From Leptolyngbya sp. DLM2.Bin27 (GTDB lineage: Bacteria; Cyanobacteriota; Cyanobacteriia; Phormidesmidales; Phormidesmidaceae), in NCBI GenBank assembly GCA_007694115.1, contig RECJ01000176.1, positions 1 through 41,382 on the forward strand: a stretch of DNA of 41,382 nt, read 5' to 3'. The notes below the pieces were generated by a model, which worked only from the letters and a program-made list of their open reading frames with translations, did no database searches and was not told the DNA's origin. The translations under genes were made by a program, and so were the position numbers. This document shows positions 26,227 to 37,004 of this stretch, piece by piece (position 1 is the stretch's first letter; the number at the start of each line of letters is the position of its first letter).

Positions 26227-27558
26227 ATGCTGAAATTCAGCAAATTTTCTCGCTCAAGTTACGGTTCGACGGTCGCCCCAACGATGGGGCTACTGTCGCT
26301 GTTGGCCACCCTCTTGCTAGGTTTACCCGCCGCCGCTAGTGTGCCCCTAACTCGAGCAGATGTTGAGGCATTGCGCAACCGGGTTGAGTTTATCCCCCGA
26401 GGGCGTAACCCCAGAGCGGCCAGAATCTCAGATTTTTTAGCGGCGGGTGATGCTCTGCGCACGGCCCCCACCGCCCAGGCCGATCTGCGCTTCAACGATG
26501 GTTCTCTGGCTCGAGTCGGGGAGCGTGCCACCTTCCGGTTTGTGCCCAACACCCGTAACTTTCGCCTGACCAACGGCACCGTGCTGCTGCTGATTCCGCC
26601 GGGGCAGGGCCGCACCAATATTCAAACTCCCAGTGCTGTCACCGGCATTCAGGGGTCGGCGGTAGTAGTGCGATATATTCCAGAGAGCGATCTCACCCTG
26701 GTCATGGCGCTGACCAATAACCCCGCCGGACCGATGACTATTACCACCAACGGCTGTGGCGCTGGCGAGGCTGACTGCGTTGCCAATGAATATGCTCTCT
26801 ACGGAGGGCAAATGGCTCTGATTCAGAACAATCAGGTGCAGGTGGTGGAGTTTGACCTGCCGATGTTCTATCAGACCAGTCCCCTAGTGGAGGGGCTAGA
26901 GCTAGACAACCCCGAGGCTGAGTCTCCCCTGGGGGCAGCCCTAGAGGCCGTGCGCCAAGAAACCCTAGAAGCCCTAGAGGAACAAAGCACCTTTTCCGAA
27001 GAAAGTGTAATTCTCAACCCAGCCGCTATTGGTCTAAATGGAGTTGATCAAGCGGTCAGCGAACAGCCCTGGCTGCTGTCGCCCTCGGGTACTGGGGTGT
27101 CGCCGCTATCGCCGCTCAGCGGTATGCTAACCCCGGGCAGTGCTGTGGTGACCACTATTCCTCCCCGGTTGGGGGGCGGGCAGGCTAGACCTGACGCAGA
27201 AGACGGTAATACGCCCAGCCTTGGCGGAGCAGGCGGCGTGAACACCCCCAACCCGGTGGTCACGCCAAGACCAGAACCAACGCCAGTGCCAACCCTGCCC
27301 AACCCAGAGACTGGCTTTGGCCCTACCCCCGAGCCCGAACCGCCTGGCAATGTAGTCGCTCCGGTGCCGGATCCGATGCCAATTCAACCTCCGGTGGGCG
27401 GGCCTCCTGGTGGCGGGCCTCCGGTGGGCGGGCCTCCTGGTGGCGGGCCTCCCGGCGGTGAGGCTACGTCGCCATTGCCGCCGCCGTTTCAAGAGAACTC
27501 ACCTGTGCCGGCCAATCCTCCTGCTCAGCCGCCGCCGTTCTTTCCGCCCGGAAAATGA
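26227..27558 (+). CDS. FecR-domain secreted protein with a Pro/Gly-rich tail
   Basis: A 443-residue exported protein. The signal peptide ends about residue 38 (LLGLPAAASVPLT). Residues ~75-150 form the FecR beta-sandwich: LRFNDGSLARVGERATFRF, then FRLTNGTVLLLIPPGQG, TNIQTPSAVTGIQG and a VVVRY strand. In cyanobacteria such proteins are not tied to TonB/iron signalling, and no ECF sigma factor or TonB receptor is near. A middle region of acidic helices leads to a Pro/Gly-rich tail with the repeat VGGPPGGGPP. Role unknown; cell-envelope localisation is inferred. Confidence 0.85.
   Translation: MLKFSKFSRSSYGSTVAPTMGLLSLLATLLLGLPAAASVPLTRADVEALRNRVEFIPRGRNPRAARISDFLAAGDALRTAPTAQADLRFNDGSLARVGERATFRFVPNTRNFRLTNGTVLLLIPPGQGRTNIQTPSAVTGIQGSAVVVRYIPESDLTLVMALTNNPAGPMTITTNGCGAGEADCVANEYALYGGQMALIQNNQVQVVEFDLPMFYQTSPLVEGLELDNPEAESPLGAALEAVRQETLEALEEQSTFSEESVILNPAAIGLNGVDQAVSEQPWLLSPSGTGVSPLSPLSGMLTPGSAVVTTIPPRLGGGQARPDAEDGNTPSLGGAGGVNTPNPVVTPRPEPTPVPTLPNPETGFGPTPEPEPPGNVVAPVPDPMPIQPPVGGPPGGGPPVGGPPGGGPPGGEATSPLPPPFQENSPVPANPPAQPPPFFPPGK
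27391..27450 (+). repeat. Perfect 30-bp tandem duplication inside the FecR gene
   Basis: Two identical 30-bp units (27391-27420 and 27421-27450) each encode PVGGPPGGGP-type residues, with a partial third unit following. Identical units suggest recent slippage, so the tail length probably varies between strains. Confidence 0.85.
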
Positions 27559-27723
27559 TGCTACCCGCTCGATCAAGCTAAGGGGCTTGGGCTAGATAGA
27601 CCAGGCTCAGCGGGGTTGATTATGCTGTTGATAGGCCAGGGCCTGGCTGTCGTTGGTGTGGTCTGATACATCAAGGTCAGCTTGTTTTAGGCTAAACGTG
27701 GCCATTACCGACAGTGCTAATCC

Positions 27724-28917
27724 ATGCTGAGTCAGATCAAATCTATTGTTGAAGCGATTTCACCTCGCCTGATTGAAATCCGCCGCCATCTCCACAGCCA
27801 TCCTGAACTCAGCGGCCAAGAGTATAAAACTGCTGCCTACGTAGCGGGGGTGCTTTCGTCCTGCGGGCTGCGGGTGCAGGAGCTGGTGGGCAAAACTGGG
27901 GTGGTGGCCGAGCTGGCGGGCGATCGCGACTCGAGAATTTTGGCCATTCGCGCCGATATGGATGGTCTGCCTATTGCTGAACGGGTCGATTTACCCTTCG
28001 CCTCAACCCAGCTGGGCATCATGCATGCCTGCGGCCACGATTTGCACACCACGGTGGGGCTGGGCACGGCCATGGTGCTGTCCCAGCTCGGTGTCACCCT
28101 GCCGGGCACCATTCGGTTTTTGTTTCAGCCCGCCGAAGAGACGGCCCAGGGTGCCCGCTGGATGATCGAAGACGGGGTGATGGCCGGGGTATCGGCAATT
28201 TTAGGGCTGCACGCCTACCCCTCGGTAACGGCGCGGGCGATCGGTGTGCGCTACGGAGCGCTGACCGCCGCCGCCGATGACCTCGAAATTATTATTGTGG
28301 GAGAGTCGGGCCACGGGGCGCGGCCCCACGAGGCAATCGATGCGATCTGGATTGCCTCCCAGGTGGTTACGTCGCTACAGCAGGCGATCAGCCGCACCCA
28401 AAACCCGCTGCACCCAATTGTGCTCACCATTGGCCAAATTCAGGGCGGGCGCGCCCCCAATGTGATTGCCGACACGGTGAAGCTGCTGGGTACGGTGCGA
28501 TCGCTCCACCCTGACACCCGCAACCACCTACCCCAGTGGATTGAGTCAATTGTGGCGGGGGTTTGCCAACCCTACGGGGCCAAGTATGAAGTCAACTACC
28601 GCCGGGGGGTGCCCTCGGTGCTCAATGACCCTACCCTGACCGAGCTCACCGCCCGCTGCGCCAGCGAAGCCCTGGGCAGCGAACACCTGCAAATCATCCA
28701 CGAGCCGTCCCTGGGGGCCGAAGATTTTTCGCTCTACCTAGAGCACGCGCCGGGCACCATGTTTCGCCTGGGGGTGGGCTTTACCGATCGCGCCGTCAAC
28801 TACCCCCTGCACCATCCCAAATTTGAGGTCGACGAATCTGCGATCGCAGCCGGGGTGCTGACCATGGCCTACGCCAGCTACCGCTACTGGCAGCTCGCCC
28901 CCCCCGGGCCGCTCTAG
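27724..28917 (+). CDS. M20D amidohydrolase (N-acyl-amino acid / hippurate hydrolase type)
   Basis: A cytoplasmic metallo-amidohydrolase that probably removes acyl groups from N-acyl amino acids. Key blocks are RRHLHSHPELSG (about 22-33), ADMDGLP (about 78-84), the metal-binding HACGHDLH (about 101-108) and AEETAQGA (about 138-145), with the catalytic base Glu. A dimerisation domain begins near residue 185 (HGARPHEAIDA). The length (397) is typical. IAA-amino acid hydrolases and N-acetyldiaminopimelate deacetylases share this fold, so the exact substrate is open. It lies upstream of an M17 aminopeptidase with 71 bp between them; both act on peptide or amino-acid derivatives. Confidence 0.9.
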   Translation: MLSQIKSIVEAISPRLIEIRRHLHSHPELSGQEYKTAAYVAGVLSSCGLRVQELVGKTGVVAELAGDRDSRILAIRADMDGLPIAERVDLPFASTQLGIMHACGHDLHTTVGLGTAMVLSQLGVTLPGTIRFLFQPAEETAQGARWMIEDGVMAGVSAILGLHAYPSVTARAIGVRYGALTAAADDLEIIIVGESGHGARPHEAIDAIWIASQVVTSLQQAISRTQNPLHPIVLTIGQIQGGRAPNVIADTVKLLGTVRSLHPDTRNHLPQWIESIVAGVCQPYGAKYEVNYRRGVPSVLNDPTLTELTARCASEALGSEHLQIIHEPSLGAEDFSLYLEHAPGTMFRLGVGFTDRAVNYPLHHPKFEVDESAIAAGVLTMAYASYRYWQLAPPGPL

Positions 28918-28988
28918 GGCCAGCCTTACCCCGAGGCCAAAACTCCGATAGACTAATTCATTTGACTGCTACGCCCGGAGGATAACCC

Positions 28989-30353
28989 TTGTCAACGCCG
29001 ATTCCCATCTACCTGGTCAATCAGACCGACCTCGCCAAGCACCACCCCGACAGCCAGACCTGGGCCACCGCCACCGGGTTTAAGGGCGACCCCAACAGTC
29101 ACTGTCTGGTGCCCGGAGCGGGCGGCACCCTGGCCAAGGTGCTGGTGGGTAAGCCAAAGGTGATTGACACCTGGGCCCTGGGCCATTTGCCCAAAGCGTT
29201 GCCCCCCCAGACCTATAGCCTGGGCGATGATTGGCCTGCCGAGACGGCCACCAAGCTGTGGCTGGGCTGGTGCCTGGGCAGCTACAGTTTTACCCAGTAC
29301 AAGCGCCCCAGCCTGGCCCCCACCGCCAAGCTGATCAGGCCCGAGGGGGCCGACTACGACTATGTCACCACCACCACGGCGGCCACCAGTCTAGTGCGCG
29401 ACCTGGTCACCACCCCCGCTGGCGACATGGGGCCAGAGCAGCTCGAAGTGGCGGCCCAGGCGCTGTGCGATCGCCACGCCGCCAGCCTCACCGTCACCGC
29501 TGGCGACGACCTACTCAGCCAAAACTATCCCCTGATCCACGCCGTGGGTCGTGCCTACACCCAGACCCCCCGGCTAATTGATATCACCTGGGGCGACCCG
29601 GCGAGCCCCCGCATCACCCTGGTGGGCAAAGGCGTCTGCTTTGACACTGGCGGCCTCGACATTAAGCCCGCCGCCGGCATGAAGCTGATGAAAAAAGACA
29701 TGGGCGGGGCCGCCAACGTGCTCGGTGTGGCCGAGATGGTCATGGGTCTACGGCTGCCGGTGCGCCTGCGGGTGCTGATTCCAGCGGTGGAAAACAGCAT
29801 TGCCGCCAATGCCCTGCACCCCCTCGACGTGGTGCCCTCTCGTCGGGGGCTGACCGTAGAGGTGGGCAACACCGATGCCGAAGGCCGTCTGGTGCTGGCC
29901 GATGCCCTCTGGGAAGCCGTCTGCGAAGAACCCGCCCCCCAGCTAGTGATTGATTTTGCCACCCTCACCGGGGCTGCCCGCATTGCCCTAGGCACCGAGC
30001 TACCCGCCTGCTTTAGCAATCGCCCCGATCTGGCCAGTGCTCTGCTCGCCTGTGGCCTAGCGGTGGATGACCCCCTGTGGCAGCTACCCCTGCACCAGCC
30101 CTATCGAACCATGCTCGACAGCTCCGTCGCCGACCTTTCCAACATCTCTAACAACTCCTACGGGGGTTCGATTACCGCCGCCCTGTTTTTGCAGGAGTTT
30201 ACCCGGCCTGAGATTCCCTGGATCCATCTAGATCTGATGGCCTGGAACCTGCGCACCCTGCCCGGCCGCCCCGAGGGCGGCGAGGCCATGGGGATGCGGG
30301 CGGTGTTTGAGCTGATCCGGCAGCAGGTGGCAGGATCAGGGGTGGATGGGTGA
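28989..30353 (+). CDS. Leucyl aminopeptidase family protein (M17)
   Basis: A two-metal cytosolic aminopeptidase that removes N-terminal residues from peptides. The C-terminal catalytic domain keeps the family ligands: GKGVCFDTGGLDIKP, MKKDMGGAANV and the signature NTDAEGRLVLADAL. The N-terminal ~150 residues diverge from PepA. It starts with TTG at 28989. A perfect Shine-Dalgarno GGAGG (28977-28981) sits 7 nt upstream and decides this start. 71 bp separate it from the M20 gene, so co-transcription is possible. Confidence 0.9.
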   Translation: MSTPIPIYLVNQTDLAKHHPDSQTWATATGFKGDPNSHCLVPGAGGTLAKVLVGKPKVIDTWALGHLPKALPPQTYSLGDDWPAETATKLWLGWCLGSYSFTQYKRPSLAPTAKLIRPEGADYDYVTTTTAATSLVRDLVTTPAGDMGPEQLEVAAQALCDRHAASLTVTAGDDLLSQNYPLIHAVGRAYTQTPRLIDITWGDPASPRITLVGKGVCFDTGGLDIKPAAGMKLMKKDMGGAANVLGVAEMVMGLRLPVRLRVLIPAVENSIAANALHPLDVVPSRRGLTVEVGNTDAEGRLVLADALWEAVCEEPAPQLVIDFATLTGAARIALGTELPACFSNRPDLASALLACGLAVDDPLWQLPLHQPYRTMLDSSVADLSNISNNSYGGSITAALFLQEFTRPEIPWIHLDLMAWNLRTLPGRPEGGEAMGMRAVFELIRQQVAGSGVDG

Positions 30354-30417
30354 GAAATCGGGGGCAGCCAAGCAGGATTTCGGATCAGTGCCCGACCAAC
30401 GAGTCGTTCTACCGTCG

Positions 30418-30437
30418 GGGCAAACGGTTGTTTGCCC
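30418..30437 (+). terminator. Hairpin GGGCAAAC-ggtt-GTTTGCCC
   Basis: A perfect 8-bp stem with a 4-nt loop lies between the M17 gene and the convergent 30496 gene. The arms match the palindrome after pepF at 12281-12299. In that convergent position it probably acts as a bidirectional terminator or mRNA cap. Confidence 0.5.
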
Positions 30438-30495
30438 AATCCAGGGACGTTCTTTGGAGAAAATTGCCTAACCCGAACCGCCCCAGCCAAAAGCT

Positions 30496-30756
30496 TTAAA
30501 ACTCTAGTTTCTCGCGATATAGGCCTTTGATGAGGTTGTCGAGTTGCTCATCGGGGCAGCAGTCGATCAGAATGTAAAAAGCTTCGAGCAGCTTGGCGGC
30601 GCTGTCGCCCATCAGCGGGCTAAGGCCCCATACATCCTGTACCCAGTCTTGGGGGTCGGTAGATTCAAAAATCATCCGCTCAAGCAGCTGCTTGGCCTCA
30701 TCTTTAGAAATGGACATAGGATACGGCAAATAACTGACCTGGCCCATCTTAGCCAT
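30496..30756 (-). CDS. Small conserved-looking hypothetical protein
   Basis: An 86-residue soluble protein. From residue 14 (MSISKDEAKQLLERMIFEST) it is helical and acidic and ends DEQLDNLIKGLYREKLEF. GGGG 7 nt before the ATG at 30756 supports that start, but the ATG at 30717 would give a cleaner N-terminus. I know no family; the segments WVQDVWGL and FYILIDCCPDEQ are distinctive. It follows clpB's 3' side on the opposite end of a 72-bp gap and is transcribed in the same direction, so read-through from clpB is possible. Confidence 0.6.
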   Translation of the reverse strand: MAKMGQVSYLPYPMSISKDEAKQLLERMIFESTDPQDWVQDVWGLSPLMGDSAAKLLEAFYILIDCCPDEQLDNLIKGLYREKLEF

Positions 30757-30828
30757 AATCTAGCCCCGGCTGAGGCTGGCCCCAGGTCAAGGCCGCTAAA
30801 TGGGCCGAGCTAAGGGTCAGGGTGCCTG

Positions 30829-33522
<2,694 letters not shown>

Positions 33523-33576
33523 AATCTCCGGGGGCGGGCCAGCGTAAACTTTGCTTTTTGTAACGGTTGGACATTC

Positions 33577-33585
33577 AGTATATCA
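33577..33585 (-). promoter_or_regulatory. Extended -10 upstream of clpB
   Basis: On the reverse strand TGA-TATACT reads as an extended -10 (TGnTATACT). No good -35 is seen at the right distance, as expected for extended -10 promoters. It would give a leader of about 45-50 nt before clpB. Confidence 0.4.
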
Positions 33586-33592
33586 GCTGGGC

Positions 33593-33634
33593 GCTGGGCC
33601 TGGCTTGCCCCCGCTGATAGAGGGCAGGCCCAGC
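33593..33634 (-). terminator. Hairpin between the pentapeptide gene and clpB
   Basis: A 10-bp perfect inverted repeat, GCTGGGCCTG / CAGGCCCAGC, with a GC-rich loop lies past the stop of the pentapeptide-repeat gene and upstream of the clpB promoter. It probably insulates clpB from upstream transcription. No U-run is present. Confidence 0.4.
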
Positions 33635-33681
33635 ACAGCCGGGATTGAAGACAGCATAGGGCAGTTGCCCCAAATAAACTG

Positions 33682-34734
33682 TTACCCACCCACCCACCAG
33701 CCCAGCAGCAGCCCGACCATCCCACTGCCACCAATCAGCAGCCCCTGGTGCCGGAGTGAGTAGCCTTGATCGATCAGCTGCCCGTAGGCCAAGGTACCGC
33801 GCCCCACCGCTAGCAGCCCCAGCCCCAGCAACCCGGCCATATGCAGGCCAGGCAGATTGACCACGATGCCGCCACCACCATAGGCGTTGCTGCCGTCAAA
33901 CAGCCAGATCGAGCTGTGCATGGCCACAAAGGCCAGCCCGCTAAACCAGGCGGTGGTCTTCAGGGTTTGACCCCAGCCCCAGCCCAAAATGCTGCCGCCC
34001 ATGGCCAGCGCCACCCCAATGCCCAGGGCCACAGGCACCGCAAAAATCAGCACCGCCGCCGATAGGCCGAGGGCCACTATTGCCCCCACCAGGCCCACCA
34101 GCGGCACAAACCACACCAGCTCCTCTTGCCACAGGCCCAGACTCAGGGGCAGACCCACCAGCAACCACCCTGGCCAAGCCACCTGCTGCATCCTCAGCAC
34201 CACACCATAGAACAGGTAGCCCAGGGCGAGCAGGGCGAGGGAAATCCACAGTTCTCGCCGATCAAGATCCGACGGCTTGGCCATTGGCCGATCAAAAGCC
34301 TGCTGCTGGGGATTAGAGGGTTGTTCTGGCTCTGCCGCAGCTGGGGTCAAAGGGTGGGAATTTTGAACCAGCGGCTCCCCTGACTCCAGCCCGCCATCTG
34401 AGGGTAGCAGCGCCATCAGGTCGGGGGGCAATACCGCCCCGTAATAATCCACCTGCTGTAGCTGAACCAGATCAAGCTGGGCGGCGGTCAGATCGGCCCG
34501 GCGCAGGGTGGCCCCAGTGAGGTTAGCCCCGGTGAGGTTAGCCCCGGCCAACTTGGCCTTGGTCAAGTTAGCCTGACTCAGGTTGGCCCCCACCAGGGTC
34601 GCCCCCGACAGGTTGGCGCGGGATAGATTAATGCCCGACAGCTGGGCCTGAGCCAGATCAGCTCCAGCTAGATCGGCCCAGATAAAGTCTCGTTTGCCCT
34701 GGGCATAGCGACGGAGCAGGGTGGGGCCATCCAT
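33682..34734 (-). CDS. Pentapeptide-repeat protein with a C-terminal membrane domain
   Basis: 350 residues. Residues ~15-105 consist of tandem pentapeptide repeats of the A(D/N)LxX form (ADLAGADLAQAQLSG onward), which fold into a right-handed quadrilateral beta helix. A charged linker follows to about 175. The remainder has about five to six transmembrane helices (LWISLALLALGYLFYG, then WPGWLLVGLPLSLGLW, and further hydrophobic runs). Pentapeptide proteins fused to membrane domains are common in cyanobacteria, usually without known function. Two of the adjacent repeat units are nearly identical at the DNA level (around 34520-34560). Confidence 0.85.
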   Translation of the reverse strand: MDGPTLLRRYAQGKRDFIWADLAGADLAQAQLSGINLSRANLSGATLVGANLSQANLTKAKLAGANLTGANLTGATLRRADLTAAQLDLVQLQQVDYYGAVLPPDLMALLPSDGGLESGEPLVQNSHPLTPAAAEPEQPSNPQQQAFDRPMAKPSDLDRRELWISLALLALGYLFYGVVLRMQQVAWPGWLLVGLPLSLGLWQEELVWFVPLVGLVGAIVALGLSAAVLIFAVPVALGIGVALAMGGSILGWGWGQTLKTTAWFSGLAFVAMHSSIWLFDGSNAYGGGGIVVNLPGLHMAGLLGLGLLAVGRGTLAYGQLIDQGYSLRHQGLLIGGSGMVGLLLGWWVGG

Positions 34735-34773
34735 AAAAGATTGCTCAAATACAGTAAATAATGAGATGACCTA

Positions 34774-34826
34774 AGGCGACTTCTGGAAAATAGTTTTCCT
34801 CATGGTGGGCAGTGCCCGCCCTACAG
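34774..34826 (-). repeat. Dispersed palindromic repeat, copy C
   Basis: The inverted copy of the element at 129-180: on the reverse strand it runs CTGTAGGGCGGGCAC through the palindromic core to CCAGAAGTCGCCT. About 49 of 53 positions agree. It lies between the permease and the pentapeptide-repeat gene, in their shared intergenic DNA. Confidence 0.8.
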
Positions 34827-34842
34827 TTGAGGACGACTTAAC

Positions 34843-35871
34843 TCAATATCGAATGCGGGGGTCAATATAGGCATTCAAAATATCGATGGCAATGCTCATC
34901 ACCGCCACAATCATGCCAAAAAACACCATGAGCCCCTGCACCACTGGGTAGTCGCGCTGGGAAATCGCTTCGTAGAGCCGGTTGGCCAGCCCCGGCCAGG
35001 AAAACGTCACCTCCGTTAGCACCGCGCCCCCGAGCATGGCGGCAAAGGTCAGCCCCAAAATCGTAATCACCGGAATCATGGCATTCTTCAGAGCGTGCAC
35101 CAGGACAATCCGCCGCTCGGGAATGCCCCGCGCCCGCGCCGCCTCCACGTAGTCGGCGGCCAGAGTTTGCTTGAGGTTGACCCGCACCATGCGCTCAAAC
35201 ACGCCGCTGATCAAAACACCCAGGGTGAGGCTGGGCAGCGCCAGGTGATAGAGGGTGGTGGCGAAGGCCCCAAAATCTAGCGTCAGCAAACTGTCGAGCA
35301 GATAGAGCCCGGTCGGCCCCGCTGGGGGCGTAGCCCGTAGCGGGTAGCGAGTACCAATCGGGAACCAGCGCAGCTGCACCGCAAAGATCAGCTGCAAGAT
35401 CATGCCAAACCAGTACATGGGGATGGCGTAGGTGACGATACCAAACAGCCGCCCGCCCACATCGAGCGACGAGTTGGGCCGCGAGGCGGCCAGGGCACCA
35501 ACCCCCACCCCCACCACCGTCGCCACAATCATGCCGCACACCGTCAGCTCCACCGTAGCCGGAAAGTGGGCCTGAATAATTTGCCACACTGTTTGCCCCC
35601 GAGTGGCCAGGGAGGTGCCCAGATCGAGCCGCAGCAGGTTGCCCAGGTAGTTTAAGTACTGAACAAAGAGGGGCTGATCGAGGCCGAGTTGTATCCTGAG
35701 CGCGTCCTTGGCCGCCGCCGGAGCCCGCGCCCCCAGCAGGGCATCTACTGGGTCGCCCGGCGTGGCCCGCAGCAGCAAAAACACCACCGTAGTGATGGTA
35801 AAAATCATCAGCGGAGCCAGCAGCAGCCGCGTGAAGATGTAGTAGCGCAGGGCAGCGGAGCGAGAGGACAT
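34843..35871 (-). CDS. ABC transporter permease, DppB/OppB type
   Basis: An inner-membrane permease subunit of a peptide/nickel-type ABC importer. The 342-residue protein has about six transmembrane helices and the family's N-terminal layout (ITTVVFLLLRATPGDPVDALLG, the first extracytoplasmic loop). The cytoplasmic EAA loop that contacts the ATPase is clear: EAARARGIPERRIVLVHALK. The usual partners (second permease DppC, ATPases, binding protein) are absent from the 35 kb seen upstream and from the DNA beyond, so it must pair with subunits encoded elsewhere, as is frequent in cyanobacteria. Peptide, glutathione or nickel are possible substrates. Confidence 0.92.
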   Translation of the reverse strand: MSSRSAALRYYIFTRLLLAPLMIFTITTVVFLLLRATPGDPVDALLGARAPAAAKDALRIQLGLDQPLFVQYLNYLGNLLRLDLGTSLATRGQTVWQIIQAHFPATVELTVCGMIVATVVGVGVGALAASRPNSSLDVGGRLFGIVTYAIPMYWFGMILQLIFAVQLRWFPIGTRYPLRATPPAGPTGLYLLDSLLTLDFGAFATTLYHLALPSLTLGVLISGVFERMVRVNLKQTLAADYVEAARARGIPERRIVLVHALKNAMIPVITILGLTFAAMLGGAVLTEVTFSWPGLANRLYEAISQRDYPVVQGLMVFFGMIVAVMSIAIDILNAYIDPRIRY

Positions 35872-35977
35872 GGCAGAGTAGGTAGCGATTATTTGACTTT
35901 ACATACCAGCGATGGGCATTGCGCAGCTCTCCACTAACTTCTGGGTGAAAAGCCAGAGCTTAGTTTTTGCATCTTCT

Positions 35978-36154
35978 CTAATTGCTGCTTTCAACCTCAT
36001 CCCAGGCCAAAACATTTTGGGCATCGGTGTCGTAGGCATCGACACCACAATCCAGCTCTTGTTGCTGGGCGTTGGTTAAATCGAGATAGACTTGCTCAGC
36101 GGTAATGCTATCCCAAACAGCTTGCATTAGGTAGATTCGATCCGCTAAACAGCC
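35978..36154 (-). pseudogene. Remnant of an addiction-module antitoxin (TIGR02574-like)
   Basis: On the reverse strand a 58-codon frame reads ADRIYLMQAVWDSITAEQ, then LTNAQQQELDCGVDAYDTD and ALAWDEVESSN-like residues before a TAG. This matches the putative addiction-module component family, whose members normally start ~15 residues earlier and keep ELDRR where this copy has ELDCG. The usual N-terminus is missing: upstream codons encode unrelated residues. No toxin gene is next to it. I read this as a 5'-truncated, decaying copy; translation from the internal ATG at 36127 (49 residues) cannot be excluded. Confidence 0.6.
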
Positions 36155-36280
36155 GCTGGGGTTGGGCGGGCAAAGACTGCAAGACCCAAAACACCGTCGG
36201 TTACGTTAGTGGCTTTGGAGCTATGGCCGCCAGCGGTGTAATCGTTGTAAGTACAATTTAAGAACGTTGCGGTGCCTCCG

Positions 36281-36730
36281 ATGCAAACCACCACGCTCTA
36301 TGACCAAGATTTTTACGCCTGGGCTCAGCGTCAGGCTGAACTGTTACGCGCGGGGCAATTGGGGGAACTCGACATCGAAAATCTAATTGAGGAGATCGAA
36401 TCCTTGGGGCGGCAAGAGCGGCAGGAGTTGCGCAACCAATTGGGGGTGCTGCTGGGGCACCTACTCAAATGGCACTACCAGCCCGAAGCTCGATCTAAGA
36501 GCTGGGTCTACACCATTAGAGAGCAGCGTCGGAAAATTCAGCGCCACCTGAAGGAAAACCCGAGCTTGAAACCCTATTTAAGTGAGGCGATTGTCATTGG
36601 CTATGAAGACGGTCTGGATCTGGTAGGTCGAGAAACCCCCCTCGATCCTCAACAACTCCCCCAGTCTTGCCCGTTCTCTGAGACAGAGATTTTTGAGTTT
36701 CCCATAGACTGGCAACCGAAACTGACTTGA
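36281..36730 (+). CDS. DUF29 domain protein
   Basis: A 149-residue protein with the DUF29 pattern: YDQDFYAWAQRQAELLRAG, IENLIEEIESLGRQER, LLGHLLKWHYQPE and a helical C-terminus. DUF29 proteins are small, all-helical, abundant in cyanobacteria as multicopy families, and of unknown function; many lie near mobile or toxin-antitoxin genes. The ATG at 36281 is preferred over a GTG three codons earlier. It sits between the antitoxin remnant and the carboxysomal fragment. Confidence 0.88.
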   Translation: MQTTTLYDQDFYAWAQRQAELLRAGQLGELDIENLIEEIESLGRQERQELRNQLGVLLGHLLKWHYQPEARSKSWVYTIREQRRKIQRHLKENPSLKPYLSEAIVIGYEDGLDLVGRETPLDPQQLPQSCPFSETEIFEFPIDWQPKLT

Positions 36731-36760
36731 TATTAAGGCTCTGCTCTAAACTGAGCCCCG

Positions 36761-37004
36761 ACCGGCCCCGCCTATGTGGGTAACGACTGCTTTGTTGGCT
36801 TTCGCTCTACGGTATTTAATGTCAAGGTGGGCCACGGCTGCATTGTGGAGCGGCCCCACCCTGGTAACAACCCAGGAATCTGAGGTTTTGGCCCAAATTG
36901 AGCAGTTTTTAGCAGCGCACTCGGGCAACTATGTGCGGCTGCTAGGGATTAACCCCAGGGCAAAGCAACGTCAGTTTGAGCAGGTGATTCAAATACCTGG
37001 GTGA
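36761..37004 (+). pseudogene. Carboxysomal CcmM-like fragment, frameshifted
   Basis: In one frame (36761-36883) the DNA encodes [19 protein letters not shown], then [10 protein letters not shown], the gamma-carbonic-anhydrase-like hexapeptide segment of CcmM, and ends at a TGA. In a second frame (36774-37004) it encodes LVTTQE, which resembles the VITTQQ that follows in CcmM. That frame continues [10 protein letters not shown] and YVRLLGINPRAKQRQF. That tail weakly resembles the end of the Rubisco small subunit (EVL...YIRVVGF), which is tentative. The normal segment between the two parts, and the whole N-terminal domain, are missing. This is a broken remnant; the working ccm genes must lie elsewhere. 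Confidence 0.6.

Noticed and set aside
26033..26233. 66-residue + frame before the FecR gene
   Set aside because: Its C-terminal half is just the translated 11-bp repeats, and it overlaps the FecR start in another frame.
26227..27558. FecR gene as part of a TonB/ECF iron-signalling system
   Set aside because: No sigma factor or TonB-dependent receptor lies nearby, and the long Pro/Gly tail fits other cyanobacterial FecR-domain proteins.
33523..33681. CIRCE heat-shock operator before clpB
   Set aside because: No TTAGCACTC-N9-GAGTGCTAA match or near match is present.
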